A stretch of 64,000 nucleotides of DNA from Clostridium sp. NkU-1 (GCA_001312405.1 BBDR01000010.1:104414-168413), one strand, 5' to 3'; numbered from the stretch's first letter, positions 20,006 through 30,396 are shown. Program-made: numbers and translations. The notes: a model not told the origin generated them from the sequence alone.

Positions 20006-20036
20006 ATCATACAGGGTGACGTTAGGTCACTGTCAA
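20006..20036 (-). promoter_or_regulatory. MerR-type promoter and operator before rfbA
   Basis: On the minus strand TTGACA (20031-20036) and TATGAT (20006-20011) are 19 nt apart, the long spacer typical of MerR-activated promoters. Within the spacer GTGAC-CTAAC-GTCAC (20016-20030) is a perfect dyad. The same dyad is in the promoter of the MerR gene next door. Confidence 0.7.
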
Positions 20037-20058
20037 GTCCTTTTCCATTAATTTTTCT

Positions 20059-21243
20059 TTACTTTCTGCAGATAAACGCCCCTGCCTGCTTTGTAATATG
20101 GATAAAACCCTTCTTTTCCATTTTCTTTTCAAGGAATTCCCGAAATTCCTCGTAACGGTCGCTTAAATATTCCTGCTGGTTGCCATGGCAGGAAAGAATG
20201 TATTCCATAAGCGCACCTGCATCTCTGACCTCCAGGCTATCCCTATAGTCTTTCCTTTCCAGGCCATGAAAATGGCTTTTTAAAATTTCCTCTCCATTCT
20301 CAAGTCCGAACACATCGTATAAATTTACTTCTGAAAGAGCGATCCTGGAATCGAATTCCTTTACTAATTGGCTGATCTCCTTCATATGGTCCGAACCGTA
20401 GGTGCTGCAGTAAAAAAACGCCTTCCGGTTTTAGAATCCTTTGCACCTGATCCAGTACCCCATCCAGATTCGATAAATAAAAAAGAAGATGATTAGCTGC
20501 TACAATATGAAAGCTTTCCTCAGGCTTTGGTATCTGACGGCAGTCAAACACTTCAAAAGTAAAGGAGCCGGGAACGCTTTTTAGGTTTTCTTCCACATCC
20601 CGGATCATCCCTTCCGAAATATCAGACAGGCAGATACTTGCATCCGCCGGTATCCTGTCCCGGTTTGCATTCCAAAGTTCTCCGTTTCCGCAGCCCAGTT
20701 CCAGAATGCATTTTCCATCCAAAGGCTCCATAAGGCCGTACAGCCACTGGAACCAGCCGGTAGGATTCTTTGTGTATTTTTTTATGAAGCCCGATTCGGA
20801 TACTTAAATTGGCTGCATCCTTATACTGTTCCACAAGGGACCGTTCCATATTGGTAATATGGATTAAGTGAAGAATTTTATTCCAGTCCACAGACTGGTT
20901 TTCTGTTACCATCTTTGACGTTTCCGTAAGGGTCTGCTCCACCAGTTTTAAATGTTCGATTCTCTTCCGGATAAGATTTAATTGAAGCCGAAGAGACCCC
21001 TCAACGTAATCGTTGTCGTTGTCATTGATGGTGATGGAACGGATCTCATCTAAAGAAAAGCCCAGGTATTTTAAGGAAAGAATTTTCTGAAGCTTTGCAA
21101 AATCAGAATCCGTATATAGCCGGTATCCTCCCTCGCTCATACCGGATGGCTTTAACAGCCCCTGCTTATCGTAATACCGGACGGTGCGTATGGAAACATT
21201 GGCCTTTTTTTGCAAACTGGCCTGAAGTGTAGTATTGGTTCAC
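20059..21243 (-). CDS. MerR regulator fused to SAM-dependent methyltransferase domain (three frameshifts)
   Basis: The start is GTG at 21243 after AAGGAGG. An N-terminal MerR winged helix (FAKKANVSIRTVRYYDKQGL) and a coiled-coil dimer region (residues about 75-130) are followed by a class I methyltransferase with motif I ILELGCGNGELWNANRDRI and FYLSNLDGVLDQVQRILKPE. The C-terminal helix ends ITKQAGAFICRK. Frame breaks are T/A7 runs at 21205-21211, 20777-20783 and 20412-20418; removing one base from each gives one 394-residue protein. MerR proteins with enzyme-like effector domains sense small molecules, and here the ligand is probably SAM-dependent or a methylated compound. It is autoregulated by inference from the operators. 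Confidence 0.85.
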
Positions 21244-21284
21244 CGGCCTTGCCACCTCCTTTTTTCCTGAATTATCATATAGGT

Positions 21285-21315
21285 ATTATATAGGGTGACG
21301 TATGGTCATGGTCAA
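21285..21315 (-). promoter_or_regulatory. MerR-type autoregulatory promoter
   Basis: On the minus strand TTGACC (21310-21315) and TATAAT (21285-21290) are 19 nt apart. The dyad TGAC-N5-GTCA (21296-21308) lies in the spacer, matching the one before rfbA (shared core ACGTCACCCT). Confidence 0.7.
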
Positions 21316-21339
21316 GTGAATTTTTAAAGATGATACAAA

Positions 21340-21383
21340 ATCCCCTGTTGGATCCAGAAATTCCTTGAAACCAGACAGGGGAT
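21340..21383 (-). terminator. Terminator after the acetyltransferase gene
   Basis: ATCCCCTGT (21340-21348) pairs with ACAGGGGAT (21375-21383). TTTTG follows on the minus strand and ATTCTTTT on the plus strand, so either direction is possible. Confidence 0.65.
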
Positions 21384-21460
21384 ATTCTTTTATTTGTCAT
21401 AAATACAAATACTGGGTTATCACTTTTTATACCGGCAGTACTTTAACTGCGGAACAGAGT

Positions 21461-21952
21461 CTAGACCATCAACTGAAAATTCTCAATATTCAGCAGCTTC
21501 CCAAACTTTAAGCCCACTTCTCTTATGGTTCCGCAGTGAATAAAGCCCAGTCGTTCATGAAGGCGGATGCTGGCCTCATTTTCCCCGGTTATGACAGAAA
21601 TAACCGTATGGATGTCATCCCTTTCCCTTGCAATCTCAAGAATGGCAGAAGCCAGCTTCCCGGCGATTCCTCTGCGGCGGTAATCCTTATCAATATATAT
21701 AGAAAGTTCTACTGTGGCTGCATAAGCCTCTTTGGGACGGTAAGAGGAAAGGCTTGCATAACCGACTGTTTTTCCATCATCTTCTGCCACGATCAAAGGA
21801 TGGTTCCCTACATTATGTTCCCGAAACCAGGCCAATCGCTCCTCCATGTTCTTAGGATTTAAATCAAATGTAGCCAGTCCATGTTCTACTTCATAATTAT
21901 AAATGTCTAAAAGCTCAGGCATATCCTTTTCTTCTGCGGTTCTGATTATCAT
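21461..21952 (-). CDS. GNAT N-acetyltransferase, phosphinothricin-type
   Basis: A 163-residue protein. The acetyl-CoA motif is DYRRRGIAGKLASAILE (R-R-x-G-x-A/G, about residues 92-108). Typical PAT/MddA features are the N-terminal IRTAEEKDMPELLDIYN, the YEVEHGLATFDL region and C-terminal FIHCGTIREVGLKFGK. Known members acetylate phosphinothricin, methionine sulfoximine or related amino-acid analogues. The substrate here is not determined. Single gene with its own terminator. Confidence 0.85.
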   Translation of the reverse strand: MIIRTAEEKDMPELLDIYNYEVEHGLATFDLNPKNMEERLAWFREHNVGNHPLIVAEDDGKTVGYASLSSYRPKEAYAATVELSIYIDKDYRRRGIAGKLASAILEIARERDDIHTVISVITGENEASIRLHERLGFIHCGTIREVGLKFGKLLNIENFQLMV

Positions 21953-22004
21953 ATACTTTCCTCCTGGGACTGATTGATTTTATCACATGTTATCATACAT
22001 CAAT

Positions 22005-22715
22005 CTATTGCCCTCGTCCAATACAAATTGCAAGAAAATAAACCCTTTTTATTCCCGCTTTTTTCAGTGCCCGCGTACAGGCTTCTATGGTGCTTCCGGT
22101 GGTATAAATGTCATCCACTAAAATCACTCCTTCCACCCCTTTTACCATCTTTCCCGCCGAAAATGCCTCCTCTAAATTCTTAAGCCTTCCCGCCGGGTCA
22201 AGCCCCTTTTGGGGCATGGTTTTTTTATTTCTAACCAGCATTGATGGGCAAACGGCGATTCCAAGGCGTTCTCCGATCCTGCGGGCCAAAAGCTCTGCCT
22301 GATTAAATCCCCTCTCCTTTCTCCGGGAATGATGAACCGGAACAGGGACAAGGACGTCAGCCTCCATGCGCCGGATCAGCTTCCCATACCGGGCGCAGAT
22401 TGCTTCCCCATAAAAATCCAGGTATTCCCGCTTATTCTTATACTTGATTTTCGCCATGGACCTTCCGGCGTTTTCATCATAATTCACAAGAGCCCTGCCA
22501 TGCTCAAAGGTGCGCTTATGTCTGACACAGTCAAAACAATATTCTGCATCAGTACTTATGACCTCCTTTCCGCATTTTTTACAGACAGGGTCCTTGACAA
22601 ATGATAATTTTTTCACACATGACAGGCAGATCAGCCTGCCCTTTGGCATAACGATATCGTCACAGACCGGGCACCGTCTGGGAAATAACAGATCAATAAA
22701 AAAAGATGGGTACAT
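22005..22715 (-). CDS. comF: ComF-family phosphoribosyltransferase-like protein
   Basis: A 236-residue protein. Four Cys pairs near the N terminus (RCPVCDD, CLSC, CKKCGK, CFDC) form zinc ribbons. The C-terminal PRTase fold carries the PRPP loop VILVDDIYTTGSTIEACTRA. ComF in competent bacteria helps bring single-stranded DNA into the cell; its role in clostridia is not established. The ribosome site is AAGGAG, about 9 nt before the ATG. It lies next to recD2, a pairing seen in related genomes. Confidence 0.9.
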   Translation of the reverse strand: MYPSFFIDLLFPRRCPVCDDIVMPKGRLICLSCVKKLSFVKDPVCKKCGKEVISTDAEYCFDCVRHKRTFEHGRALVNYDENAGRSMAKIKYKNKREYLDFYGEAICARYGKLIRRMEADVLVPVPVHHSRRKERGFNQAELLARRIGERLGIAVCPSMLVRNKKTMPQKGLDPAGRLKNLEEAFSAGKMVKGVEGVILVDDIYTTGSTIEACTRALKKAGIKRVYFLAICIGRGQ

Positions 22716-22870
22716 ATAAAAAGATTCTCCTTAAAAAGAATAGATTGAAAGATTGAATGAAAAAAGAATTAAAAGAATTTACGCATGTGACGGGCCGAAC
22801 AAACATGCATCCATGTTCACTCGGCGGCCACTGCGGCAATAAGAAAACACACAGCGCATGCTTCTCTCAT

Positions 22871-25093
22871 TTAAGATAATTTGCCGATTTCGCAAATCCG
22901 GTCCTTTAAGCCCGAATATCTCCGTTGCTCCATTTCATTGTCCACCATTCCGCCGAAAATTTCCGGCATTCCTACCAGGCAGACACAGGATTTTGCGCGG
23001 GTCACAGCGGTATAAATCAGGTTCCTGGTCATCAGCATCCTGGGACCGGAAAAAACAGGGATGACCACTGCCGGGTATTCGCTTCCCTGGGATTTATGAA
23101 TGGTAATGGCGTAAGCAAGCTCCAGCTCCTCCAGCTGCTTAAAGCTGTAGTCCACCATGCGCCCTTCATCAAATTCCACGGTCACCAGCTCGGCAAAGGT
23201 GTTGATCTCCCGGATAATTCCCATATCCCCATTGTAAACACCTGTGCCCTTGTCCATAGGGATCCCGTACTTGTTGCGGACCTCCCACTCAATGTTATAA
23301 TTATTCTTGATCTGCATGACCTTATCACCCACCGGTAAGTGACTCCGGCTGTTTCCTTCTCAGCCTTTCCTTCTCCGGGAGGATTTAAATATTCCTGTAA
23401 AATGCCATTCAGCCGTTCTACGCCGATTGCCCCTTTTCTCATTGGGGTCATGATCTGAATATCATAGGTCTTTGCATGGACATAGCCGGGCAGTTTATCC
23501 TGAACCAGTGTGATCATGGCATTGATAATTGCATTGGGGTCATCTCTTTTTATAAAGAGAAAATCATTGCTCTTTTTCCCTAAGGGAACCTGTTCTCCCC
23601 TGTTGATCTTATGGGCATTGACCACAATATCGCTTTGGGTTGCCTGACGGAAAATCTTGGTCAGCATAACCACGTTAAAGCTTCCGGAATCAATCATGTC
23701 CCGAAGCACGTTACCAGGGCCAACGCTGGGGAGCTGATTTACATCTCCCACAAGGATAAGTCTTGTCCCCGGATTAATTGCCTTTAATAGGGACTGGATC
23801 AAATAGATATCCACCATAGAGGTTTCATCAATGATTACTGCATCAGCATCCAGGGGATTTTCTTCATTTCTCTCAAAATGCATTCCAAGAGAACGGTCAT
23901 CTCCCGGAACTCCGGTCAGCTCAAGCAGACGGTGAATGGTCCTCGCCTCATACCCAGTGGCTTCTGTCATCCGCTTTGCCGCCCTGCCGGTGGGAGCTGC
24001 AAGAAGAATCTCCATCTCCTGGCTTTCAAAGAACCGTATGATGGTGTTGATGGTGGTCGTCTTACCGGTACCCGGACCTCCGGTGATGATGAGAAGCCCG
24101 CTGTTGACCGCTTCCACCACCGCCTGGACCTGCTTTTCATCCAGCTCAATCTGCTCTTCCGTTTGAAGCTTAAGAAGCTGAGTCCTGATCTCCTCCTCTG
24201 GCATCTGCCCCCTGATATTTAAGTCGTGAAGCATCTTTGCCACATTCAGCTCCATGTAATAGTACTGGGAAGCGTAAACAATCCGTTTTCCTTCCGACTC
24301 CCGGATAACAAGGCGTTTATCCAGCTGCATATCCATCAAATGCTTTTCTATAAAGGATGATTCTATTTTAAGAAGTTCCGAAGCCTGGGACAAAAGCTCT
24401 ACCTCCGGCAGATAGGTGTGGCCGTTTGATGTAGCCTGCAGCAGGGTGTACAGCACCCCGCATTTAATGCGGAAATCTGAATCCGTGAAAATTCCTGCTT
24501 TTCTGGCAATTTCATCCGCCATTTTAAATCCTACCCCAGGAATATCATCTGCCAGCTGGTAAGGGTTCTCCTTTAACACGCTGTAAAGCCTGGGGCCGTA
24601 CTCCTGATAGATCTTCACCGCCAGATTCATGGAAATTCCATACTCCTGAAGGAACATCATGGCCTGGCGCATCTCCTTTTTCTCCTCGACCTGCTGGGAA
24701 ATGGACATGGCCATCTTTTCGCTGACTCCCTTTACCTCGGAAAGCCGTTCCGGCTCCTCCTCCATGATGCGGAAGGTATCGGCTTTAAAACGCCGGACAA
24801 TCCTGGCTGCCAGAGCTGCCCCGATTCCCTTGATGGCTCCTGATCCCAGATACCGCTCCATGGCCGCAGTATCCTCCGGGGCTTTGATCTCATAGCTCTC
24901 TACGGTCATCTGCTCCCCATAAACCGGATGCTCGGTCATGGAACCCACAGCTTCGATCATTTCTCCCTCGTTTATGTAGTGGAAGCTCCCCACAAGTATA
25001 TTCCTCTCCTGCCTCCACGAGACTTAAGACCGTATAGCCGTTGTCCTCGTTCCTGTATTTAATTTTCTCTACAAATCCGCAGACTGTTGCCAT
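22871..25093 (-). CDS. recD2: ATP-dependent RecD2 helicase (two frameshifts)
   Basis: About 741 residues. An N-terminal OB-like region (MATVCGFVEKIKYRNEDNGY), helix-hairpin-helix motifs (IKGIGAALAARIV), Walker A ITGGPGTGKTTTINTII, Walker B DAVIIDETSMVD, GDVNQLPSVGPGNV, and the C-terminal motif VI region (AYAITIHKSQGSEYPAVV, YTAVTRA). Breaks: GGGG near 24985 has one G too many; near 23335 one G is missing (CGGGTGGGTG expected, giving TYRVGDKVMQ). It is a 5'-3' DNA helicase involved in repair and replication restart, and is the RecBC-independent type because no RecB/RecC neighbours exist. Confidence 0.92.
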
Positions 25094-25229
25094 GGTTCCT
25101 CCTGTACAAATACAAGCGGACTGCTGTAAAACCAGCCCCGCCGGAATCTTGCGATGCCGTCAGGGCCGTTCCAAAGCAGTCCTGTCAACCAAAGGAAGGA
25201 CTGATATCTCTATCAGCCCTGACTTTTGG

Positions 25230-26233
25230 TTAAAATTCTGTTTTATTATCTCCGCCATGCATGAATTCAATAAATTTCCCTGTACCAATTGCAACTGCAG
25301 TCAGCGGGTCCTCTGCGATCATCGTGGTGATTCCTGTCTTCTCTTCAATTAAAGCATCCAGACCGCTTAAGAGAGAGCCGCCTCCGGTAAGCACGATCCC
25401 CCGGTCAAAAATATCGGCTGCAAGTTCCGGTGGAGTACGCTCCAGCACGTTGTGAACCGCATCTACGATCTGCATGGCCGGTTCCTTTAAAGCATCCAGA
25501 GTCTCGTCCGAAGTGACCACAATGGTTTTTGGCAGACCGGTAACAAGGTTACGGCCCCGGACCTCCATGGTCAAGACCTCCGGTCTTCTGTATGCCGCAC
25601 CAATGTTGATCTTGATTTCCTCAGCCGTTCTCTCACCGATCAAAAGATTGTGTTTCTTGCGCATATAGCGGACAAGGGCTTCATCAAAATCATCTCCGGC
25701 AACCTTTATGGAGGTACTTACCACCGTACCTCCAAGGGAAATAACTGCAATATCGGAGGTTCCTCCGCCTATATCAACGATCATGTTACCGCAGGCCTTT
25801 GCAATGTCGATTCCGGCGCCGATGGCTGCTGCAACCGGTTCTTCAATGATTGCAACTTCTCTGGCTCCTGCCTGATAGGTGGCATCCTCTACTGCCTTTT
25901 TCTCCACCTCAGTGGCTCCGCTTGGGATGCACACACTGATCCTTGGCTTTCTCAGGGTCCTTTTTCCAACCGCCTTGTTAATAAAGTATTTAAGCATTTT
26001 TTCCGTTACGGTATAATCAGATATAACTCCCTGGCGAAGAGCCTTACTGCAACAATGTTGCCCGGCGTTCTTCCGATCATCAGTCTGGCTTCCTCTCCAA
26101 TGGCTTTGATTTTATTCGTGTCACGGTCAATGGCTACAACGGAAGGTTCCTTTAATACAACTCCCTTTCCCTTAATATAGACCAGTATGCTTGCTGTACC
26201 TAAATCGATTCCAATATCATTGGACATCATCAT
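25230..26233 (-). CDS. mreB: Rod-shape actin homologue MreB/Mbl (frameshifted)
   Basis: About 335 residues. ATP-binding Phosphate 1 is [14 protein letters not shown] and Phosphate 2 [17 protein letters not shown]. The adenosine motif is [15 protein letters not shown]. One base is missing near 26038: the family sequence [17 protein letters not shown] returns if GGCTC is GGCCTC. The start [10 protein letters not shown] follows AGGAGG. It forms membrane filaments that guide lateral wall synthesis. MreC/MreD are not next to it, so it may be an Mbl or MreBH paralogue. Confidence 0.92.
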
Positions 26234-26439
26234 CTTGCTTCCTCCTGTTCGCTGTATCCTGTTCCCAGGGTCTCTTTATCTTCAAAATTATGTCTAATTC
26301 GTAAATGAAGTCACAGTATCTATTTTATTATATACAATAACCCCAGGATTTTAAAGGTTTTTTTTAATTTTTATTATGTTTATTTTTTTTAATATATGGT
26401 ACACATTTTAGTCACATTTTTTTACGTATACTATTAATA

Positions 26440-26586
26440 CGTTATCTGAAAGGATAACGGGCCTTTTGTTTCAAGTAACTTACTTGAAATCACAAAGCTT
26501 TTTCATACTCATACCGGACGGCGCGAGCCGTCCGGCCCCCCTAAGATTGATCTACCCGTTCTCTGCAGATGAGAAGCGGGTTTTTT
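26440..26586 (+). ncRNA. Structured small RNA candidate divergent from mreB
   Basis: On the plus strand four hairpins follow one another: CGTTATC/GATAACG (26440-26459), TTTCAAGTAA/TTACTTGAAA (26469-26489), CCGGACGGC-GCGA-GCCGTCCGG (26514-26535, a GNRA tetraloop) and the terminator CCCGTTCTC/GAGAAGCGGG with six T (26555-26586). TATACT at 26427-26432 may be a -10 box, but no good -35 is visible. No ORF spans it. The GNRA loop and the U-tract both favour the plus strand. I cannot assign it to a known RNA family. Confidence 0.6.
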
Positions 26587-26749
26587 ATTTGGAAATACGT
26601 GGTTTCCTGCAATTTAAGTTTATTATGGTTTACGGTCTTTCCATGTAGTTTAATGACCCAATACTATTGTTACGAGTAGAAATGTGTGTCAGGATTTGTG
26701 TCAGCAATTCTTATATAACACTAATTGATAGCAGGATTTAAATCCTATA

Positions 26750-26905
26750 CTACATCCTGTTCAAATTCCTGCTCAATTTTTCCATCTCTTTTTTCTGGAC
26801 ATCACTTGTATTGTGATAATATAAATCCATTGTCATATTGTAGCTAGAATGTCCGAGTATTTCTTCCAGCGTCTGCAGGCTCATTCCTGCATCAATATAT
26901 ATGAG
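26750..26905 (-). pseudogene. C-terminal relic of a tyrosine recombinase/integrase
   Basis: On the minus strand IDAGMSLQTLEEILGHSSYN is followed by MTMDLYYHNTSDVQKKEMEK and ends at TAG 26750-26752. LGHSS with T..LYYH is the catalytic His and Tyr region of phage/ICE integrases. The Arg-bearing upstream domains are absent. It marks an element that has been lost. Confidence 0.75.
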
Positions 26906-26912
26906 AGTTGCT

Positions 26913-27263
26913 TTAAACTTCTATATCAACTTCGTATTTCATTGCATGATATCTATGGCCCCAGAATTCTTCTTGAAACAAATCATCCTCATCCATATCC
27001 GTATTGATAACAAGGGTGTCTATGTATTCATCGAACGAATCTGTGACAAGCACATCCCATACTCCATACACTTTTAATTTTTCTGCAATTTTACTTACTG
27101 GTATTCTAGTTGAAAAGGTATCATTGAACATACTGGTGAGATTTTTTATTGTAAGCTAACAAAGCATATTTCTCATAACACTCTGACTTGTCGAAGCAAA
27201 CGTCCGTTTGATGATCTGTAAAGTGATTCCATGCGTCTTCATCAGCAATACAATAAACTGGAT
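26913..27263 (-). CDS. Hypothetical acidic protein, start unclear, probably frameshifted
   Basis: Two overlapping frames look coding. The upstream one reads NPVYCIADEDAWNHFTDHQT and KSECYEKYALLAYNKKSHQY, ending at TGA 27121-27123. The downstream one (27131-26913) reads FNDTFSTRIPVSKIAEKLKV, then YGVWDVLVTDSFDEYIDTLV and a His/Tyr-rich end. One extra T near 27128 would join them into one product of about 115 residues. No start codon follows the AAAGGAG at about 27274. It is next to the integrase relic, so it is perhaps cargo. Family not recognised. Confidence 0.4.
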
Positions 27264-27290
27264 TTTGTAAAAATCTCCTTTATACCTGAT

Positions 27291-27318
27291 AAGACTCCTG
27301 CATTGCTACAGGAGTCTT
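27291..27318. terminator. Terminator hairpin after the sulfatase gene
   Basis: AAGACTCCTG (27291-27300) pairs with CAGGAGTCTT (27309-27318), 19 nt past the sulfatase stop on the minus strand. The clearest U-tract (GATTTTTGTTTTT) is on the plus strand. Confidence 0.7.
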
Positions 27319-27336
27319 TGATTTTTGTTTTTCGTA

Positions 27337-28818
27337 TTATCCCAATTCTTTTTTTTCTAACCAGATCTTTTGCTGTCAATCCTGTGCTGTAATCCAACTG
27401 CAGCGGCTCATAGTCCGGTTCCTGCCGCTGACGGGTATACCCTGTATACTCCCACGTAGCTGGGGAAGCTTTCGTATTCCAGGGTCGCCTTTCCCAACAA
27501 TAACCGCGAAATGGATCTCGAATCTGATTCATATGATCCAGAAGCTGCCAAGCATATTGTCTCGAACTTCCCAAAACTCCGGATCATCAATCCGGTTTTC
27601 CATCTCATAAGGATCCTTCTCCAAATCATAAAACTCGTCCTGTGAAAGCAGATTAATGACCAATTTATATCGTCCATCAAAAATACATCGCATAGGCTGG
27701 TATCCGCCAAATCCGTCATGGTCTGTCTCGTATCGTCCAAACTCAATAAACACATCCCTGCGCTTTGCTTCCTTTTCATAAACAAAAGCCATCAGACTTT
27801 CTCCCTGAAACATCACCGGCTTTTCAAATCCAAAATAATCCCAGACTGTAGCCGTTACATCGATATGAGATACTGGTGTGTTTACCTCACCAACTCCAAA
27901 GCCGCAAAGAATCATTGGAATATGACAAATTTCCTCGTAAGCTGCCGGCCCTTTTCCCTTGAGACAGTGAGAATCCAGCATAGTTCCGTGATCTGTGGTA
28001 TAAAGCAGTGCCGGCATATTCAAAAATCTCTTTGCAGATTCTGCTACCCATCCAATCTGACTATCCACAAAGCTATTGCATCCAAACAGCTCCGGTGCTT
28101 TAATCCGCAGTCTCTCCCTGTCTTCCAGGCGTTTTTCCCCTGCCCATACCTTTTGATGATCCGGCTTCCCTTCCAGAGTATCATATACATTGGGCCTCTT
28201 GGGCAATTCAAAATCCTGATACATGGAAGCATAGGGCTGAGGAGCTAAAGATGGTTCATGAGGTTCATCAAAACTTACCACCAAAAAGAAATCCTCATCC
28301 TGATGACTCCGGATAAACTTCACGGCACGGTCCGCACAGCGGAATGCAAATGTAAATTCCGGCGGAATATCCTCTTGCTTCATGGTTTCACTTTTACGGG
28401 ATTTGAACCGCTCTTCCTCGGTAAGTTCCTCCAGATAATTTCTCATATCATACCAGGTATCTGCATCCCAGCCTTCCGGCGCGCGACCCAAGCCAAAATA
28501 ATCTCCACCATCCAGATGCCACTTACCTATATAACCTGTCAAAATTCCTTTGTCTTGTAGACGCTGTCCAATACTTTTCACATTTAATCCTGGAGCATTA
28601 CAATTGGAAAACGCCCCATTTACGCAAGGAAATTGACCTGTAAAAAGAGCAGACCGGGCTGGTCCGCAAACCGGCTGGGTGGTATAAGCCTGATTAAATT
28701 TTATTCCTTCTGCTGCCAGAGCATCAATACCAGGCGTATGTATATCCTTATTCCCATAGCAGCTGACCATATCCAGCCGCTGTGTATCCGTCATTAACAC
28801 GATAAACTGTTTTGGCAT
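27337..28818 (-). CDS. Type I sulfatase (two frameshifts)
   Basis: About 493 residues. The N terminus is PKQFIVLMTDTQRLDMVSCY, with the first metal Asp. The formylglycine motif C-x-P-x-R is present in TTQPVCGPARSALFTGQFP. Further metal sites are in TDHGTMLDSH. Missing and extra bases: near 27545 (one missing; the continuation reads LLDHMNQIRDPFRGYCWERR) and the T8 run 27352-27359 (one extra; the true end is VRKKELG). It hydrolyses sulfate esters or phosphonate monoesters, probably on host or plant glycans. It has no signal peptide and needs an anaerobic maturase not seen here. The divergent AraC gene is the likely regulator. Confidence 0.82.
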
Positions 28819-28949
28819 TAATCTATCACACCTCCTCCAGTACCGCCTGTCTCTGTTGCTGCTGCCTCTTTTTGCTCCTTATTTCTACTACACGCTACCA
28901 GAGTAAAAGACATCCCCAGTGCTAATATCCACATAAATGTTTTTTTCAT
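28818..28949 (-). CDS. Short lipoprotein-like peptide overlapping the sulfatase start
   Basis: A 43-residue product starting MKKTFMWILALGMSFTLVAC after AGGAGGTATTAT. It has a lipobox (LVAC) and then a Ser/Glu/Ala-rich, Gly-rich tail. It looks like the first 40 residues of a solute-binding lipoprotein cut short. Its TAA overlaps the sulfatase ATG (TAATG), and its GGAGGAGGTG codons act as the sulfatase ribosome site. It may be a relic kept because it provides translation coupling, or a real tiny lipoprotein. Confidence 0.4.
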   Translation of the reverse strand: MKKTFMWILALGMSFTLVACSRNKEQKEAAATETGGTGGGVID

Positions 28950-28959
28950 ATAATACCTC

Positions 28960-29345
28960 CTGCCTCCTGTTTAACGTCTTTTTATGTTCTGGAACATATA
29001 CCTGTATTTTACAGTCATTATAATGGCTTGTATATATAGTTTTCTGCTCAATATATGGACAACTTGATACTAATACTCTTTTTACGCAAACATCATTTTC
29101 CTTTGACACAGAATCTCCATGTTTCTCCAGAAAGGAAACAAGTATGTCGTGACACCGTTCCCCAGGTCTGGCTTCAGACTGTATACTGAACTGGTGCTGA
29201 CTGCATTTTGAAATACCAGGCTCTCTTTCGCAAACGCATCCAATGTCGGAGTCAGAACATGGTCTCCGATCTTGAATCTCATAGCATGTGCTCGGAATTT
29301 ATCTGGAAAAACAAACATTAAATTTAGTTTTGTTACCTTAAATTG
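28960..29345 (-). pseudogene. Composite relic: sulfatase N terminus joined to another gene's C-terminal part
   Basis: From 29345 the minus strand reads NLMFVFPDKFRAHAMRFKIG, then DHVLTPTLDAFAKESLVFQN and AVST, a typical sulfatase start, but no C-x-P-x-R motif follows. In the next frame the text becomes EARPGERCHDILVSFLEKHG and VKRVLVSSCPYIEQ, which resembles the last part of a LacI-type regulator. It is a deletion fusion. The second identification is tentative. Confidence 0.4.
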
Positions 29346-29546
29346 TTTCCTTTTTTTATTATATCGTAACAATTTGACTGTATTTATATTTTATTCAACC
29401 TAATATCTGTTAATAATTGTATCTTTTTCTATTTGAACATTCAATTCCTCATTGACTTTATGGACAAATCGGAATCACTATGCTATATTAATAAAATAAC
29501 GCATAGAAAACTAATATTTATACAGAAAACAAGGAGCAGTTGTATC

Positions 29547-30396
29547 ATGTACGAAGTAGCCAGTCGCACCTATCCCTTAGATGAAATTGATAAGCCTTCT
29601 TCTGACCGTCCTTTAATGGTCATCTCCTGCGGTCATTCCGTTTTTATCAATCCGGAATTCAGAGCTGTGAAACGACCAAACGGACGACGTGATTACCAGT
29701 TGCTCTATTTGCGCTCCGGCAAAGCAACCTACACGATTCACGGAAAAGACCATCTCCTTACTCCAGGTCACATTGTATTTTATCATCCTTCTGAACCCCA
29801 GTTTTACAGCTATGACGGCCGTGATACACCTGATGTATACTGGATTCATTTTACTGGCGGAAATGTTCCAAAGGAGCTGGAAAATCTCGGTCTTTTCTCC
29901 GCACGAATCTTTTATCCAAAATGCAATATTATCTTTGATCAACTTTTTGATCAGATCATTCTGGAATTGCAATTAAAAAAAACAATATTATTACAGCATA
30001 GCTGATTCTCGTTTCCGGGAACTACTTTGTCTGATGGCACGGGAAATTTCCACTTTGAACGAAGTGACAGCGCCTCATACCAGGGAAATCGAACAAGCCG
30101 TCAATATATTTCACACTCGTTTTAACCAGCCCTTCAATATCACTGACTATGCCGCTTCCTGCCATATGAACGTCTGCTGGTTTACTCGCCTTTTCAAGCG
30201 GCAGCTTGGTGCCAGTCCCCAGCAATATCTGACAAACATCCGAATATCCAGAGCCTGTGAACTGCTGGCACAGGGCTTCCGTGTGGCAGAAACAAGCGAG
30301 ATTGTGGGATATCAGGACCCACTTTACTTCAGCCGGATTTTTAAAAAACATACCGGCCAGTCCCCATCACAGTATCGCAAGTCTTCTATTTCATGA
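29547..30396 (+). CDS. AraC-family regulator (frameshift in A8 run)
   Basis: Starts MYEVASRTYPLDEIDKPSSD at 29547 after AAGGAG. The N-terminal cupin-like sensor domain includes LLTPGHIVFYHPSEPQFYSY. The C-terminal AraC domain has two HTHs: FNITDYAASCHMNVCWFTRL and ETSEIVGYQDPLYFSRIFKK, ending GQSPSQYRKSS. The A8 run at 29974-29981 breaks the frame; seven bases give QLKKQYYYSIADSRFRELL. About 283 residues. It is divergent from the sulfatase and its relics, so it probably controls a glycan-use locus that has mostly been lost. Confidence 0.8.

Noticed and set aside
22716..22870. Short peptide between recD2 and comF (MREACAVCFLIAAVAAE)
   Set aside because: No ribosome site, and only 17 codons; probably chance.
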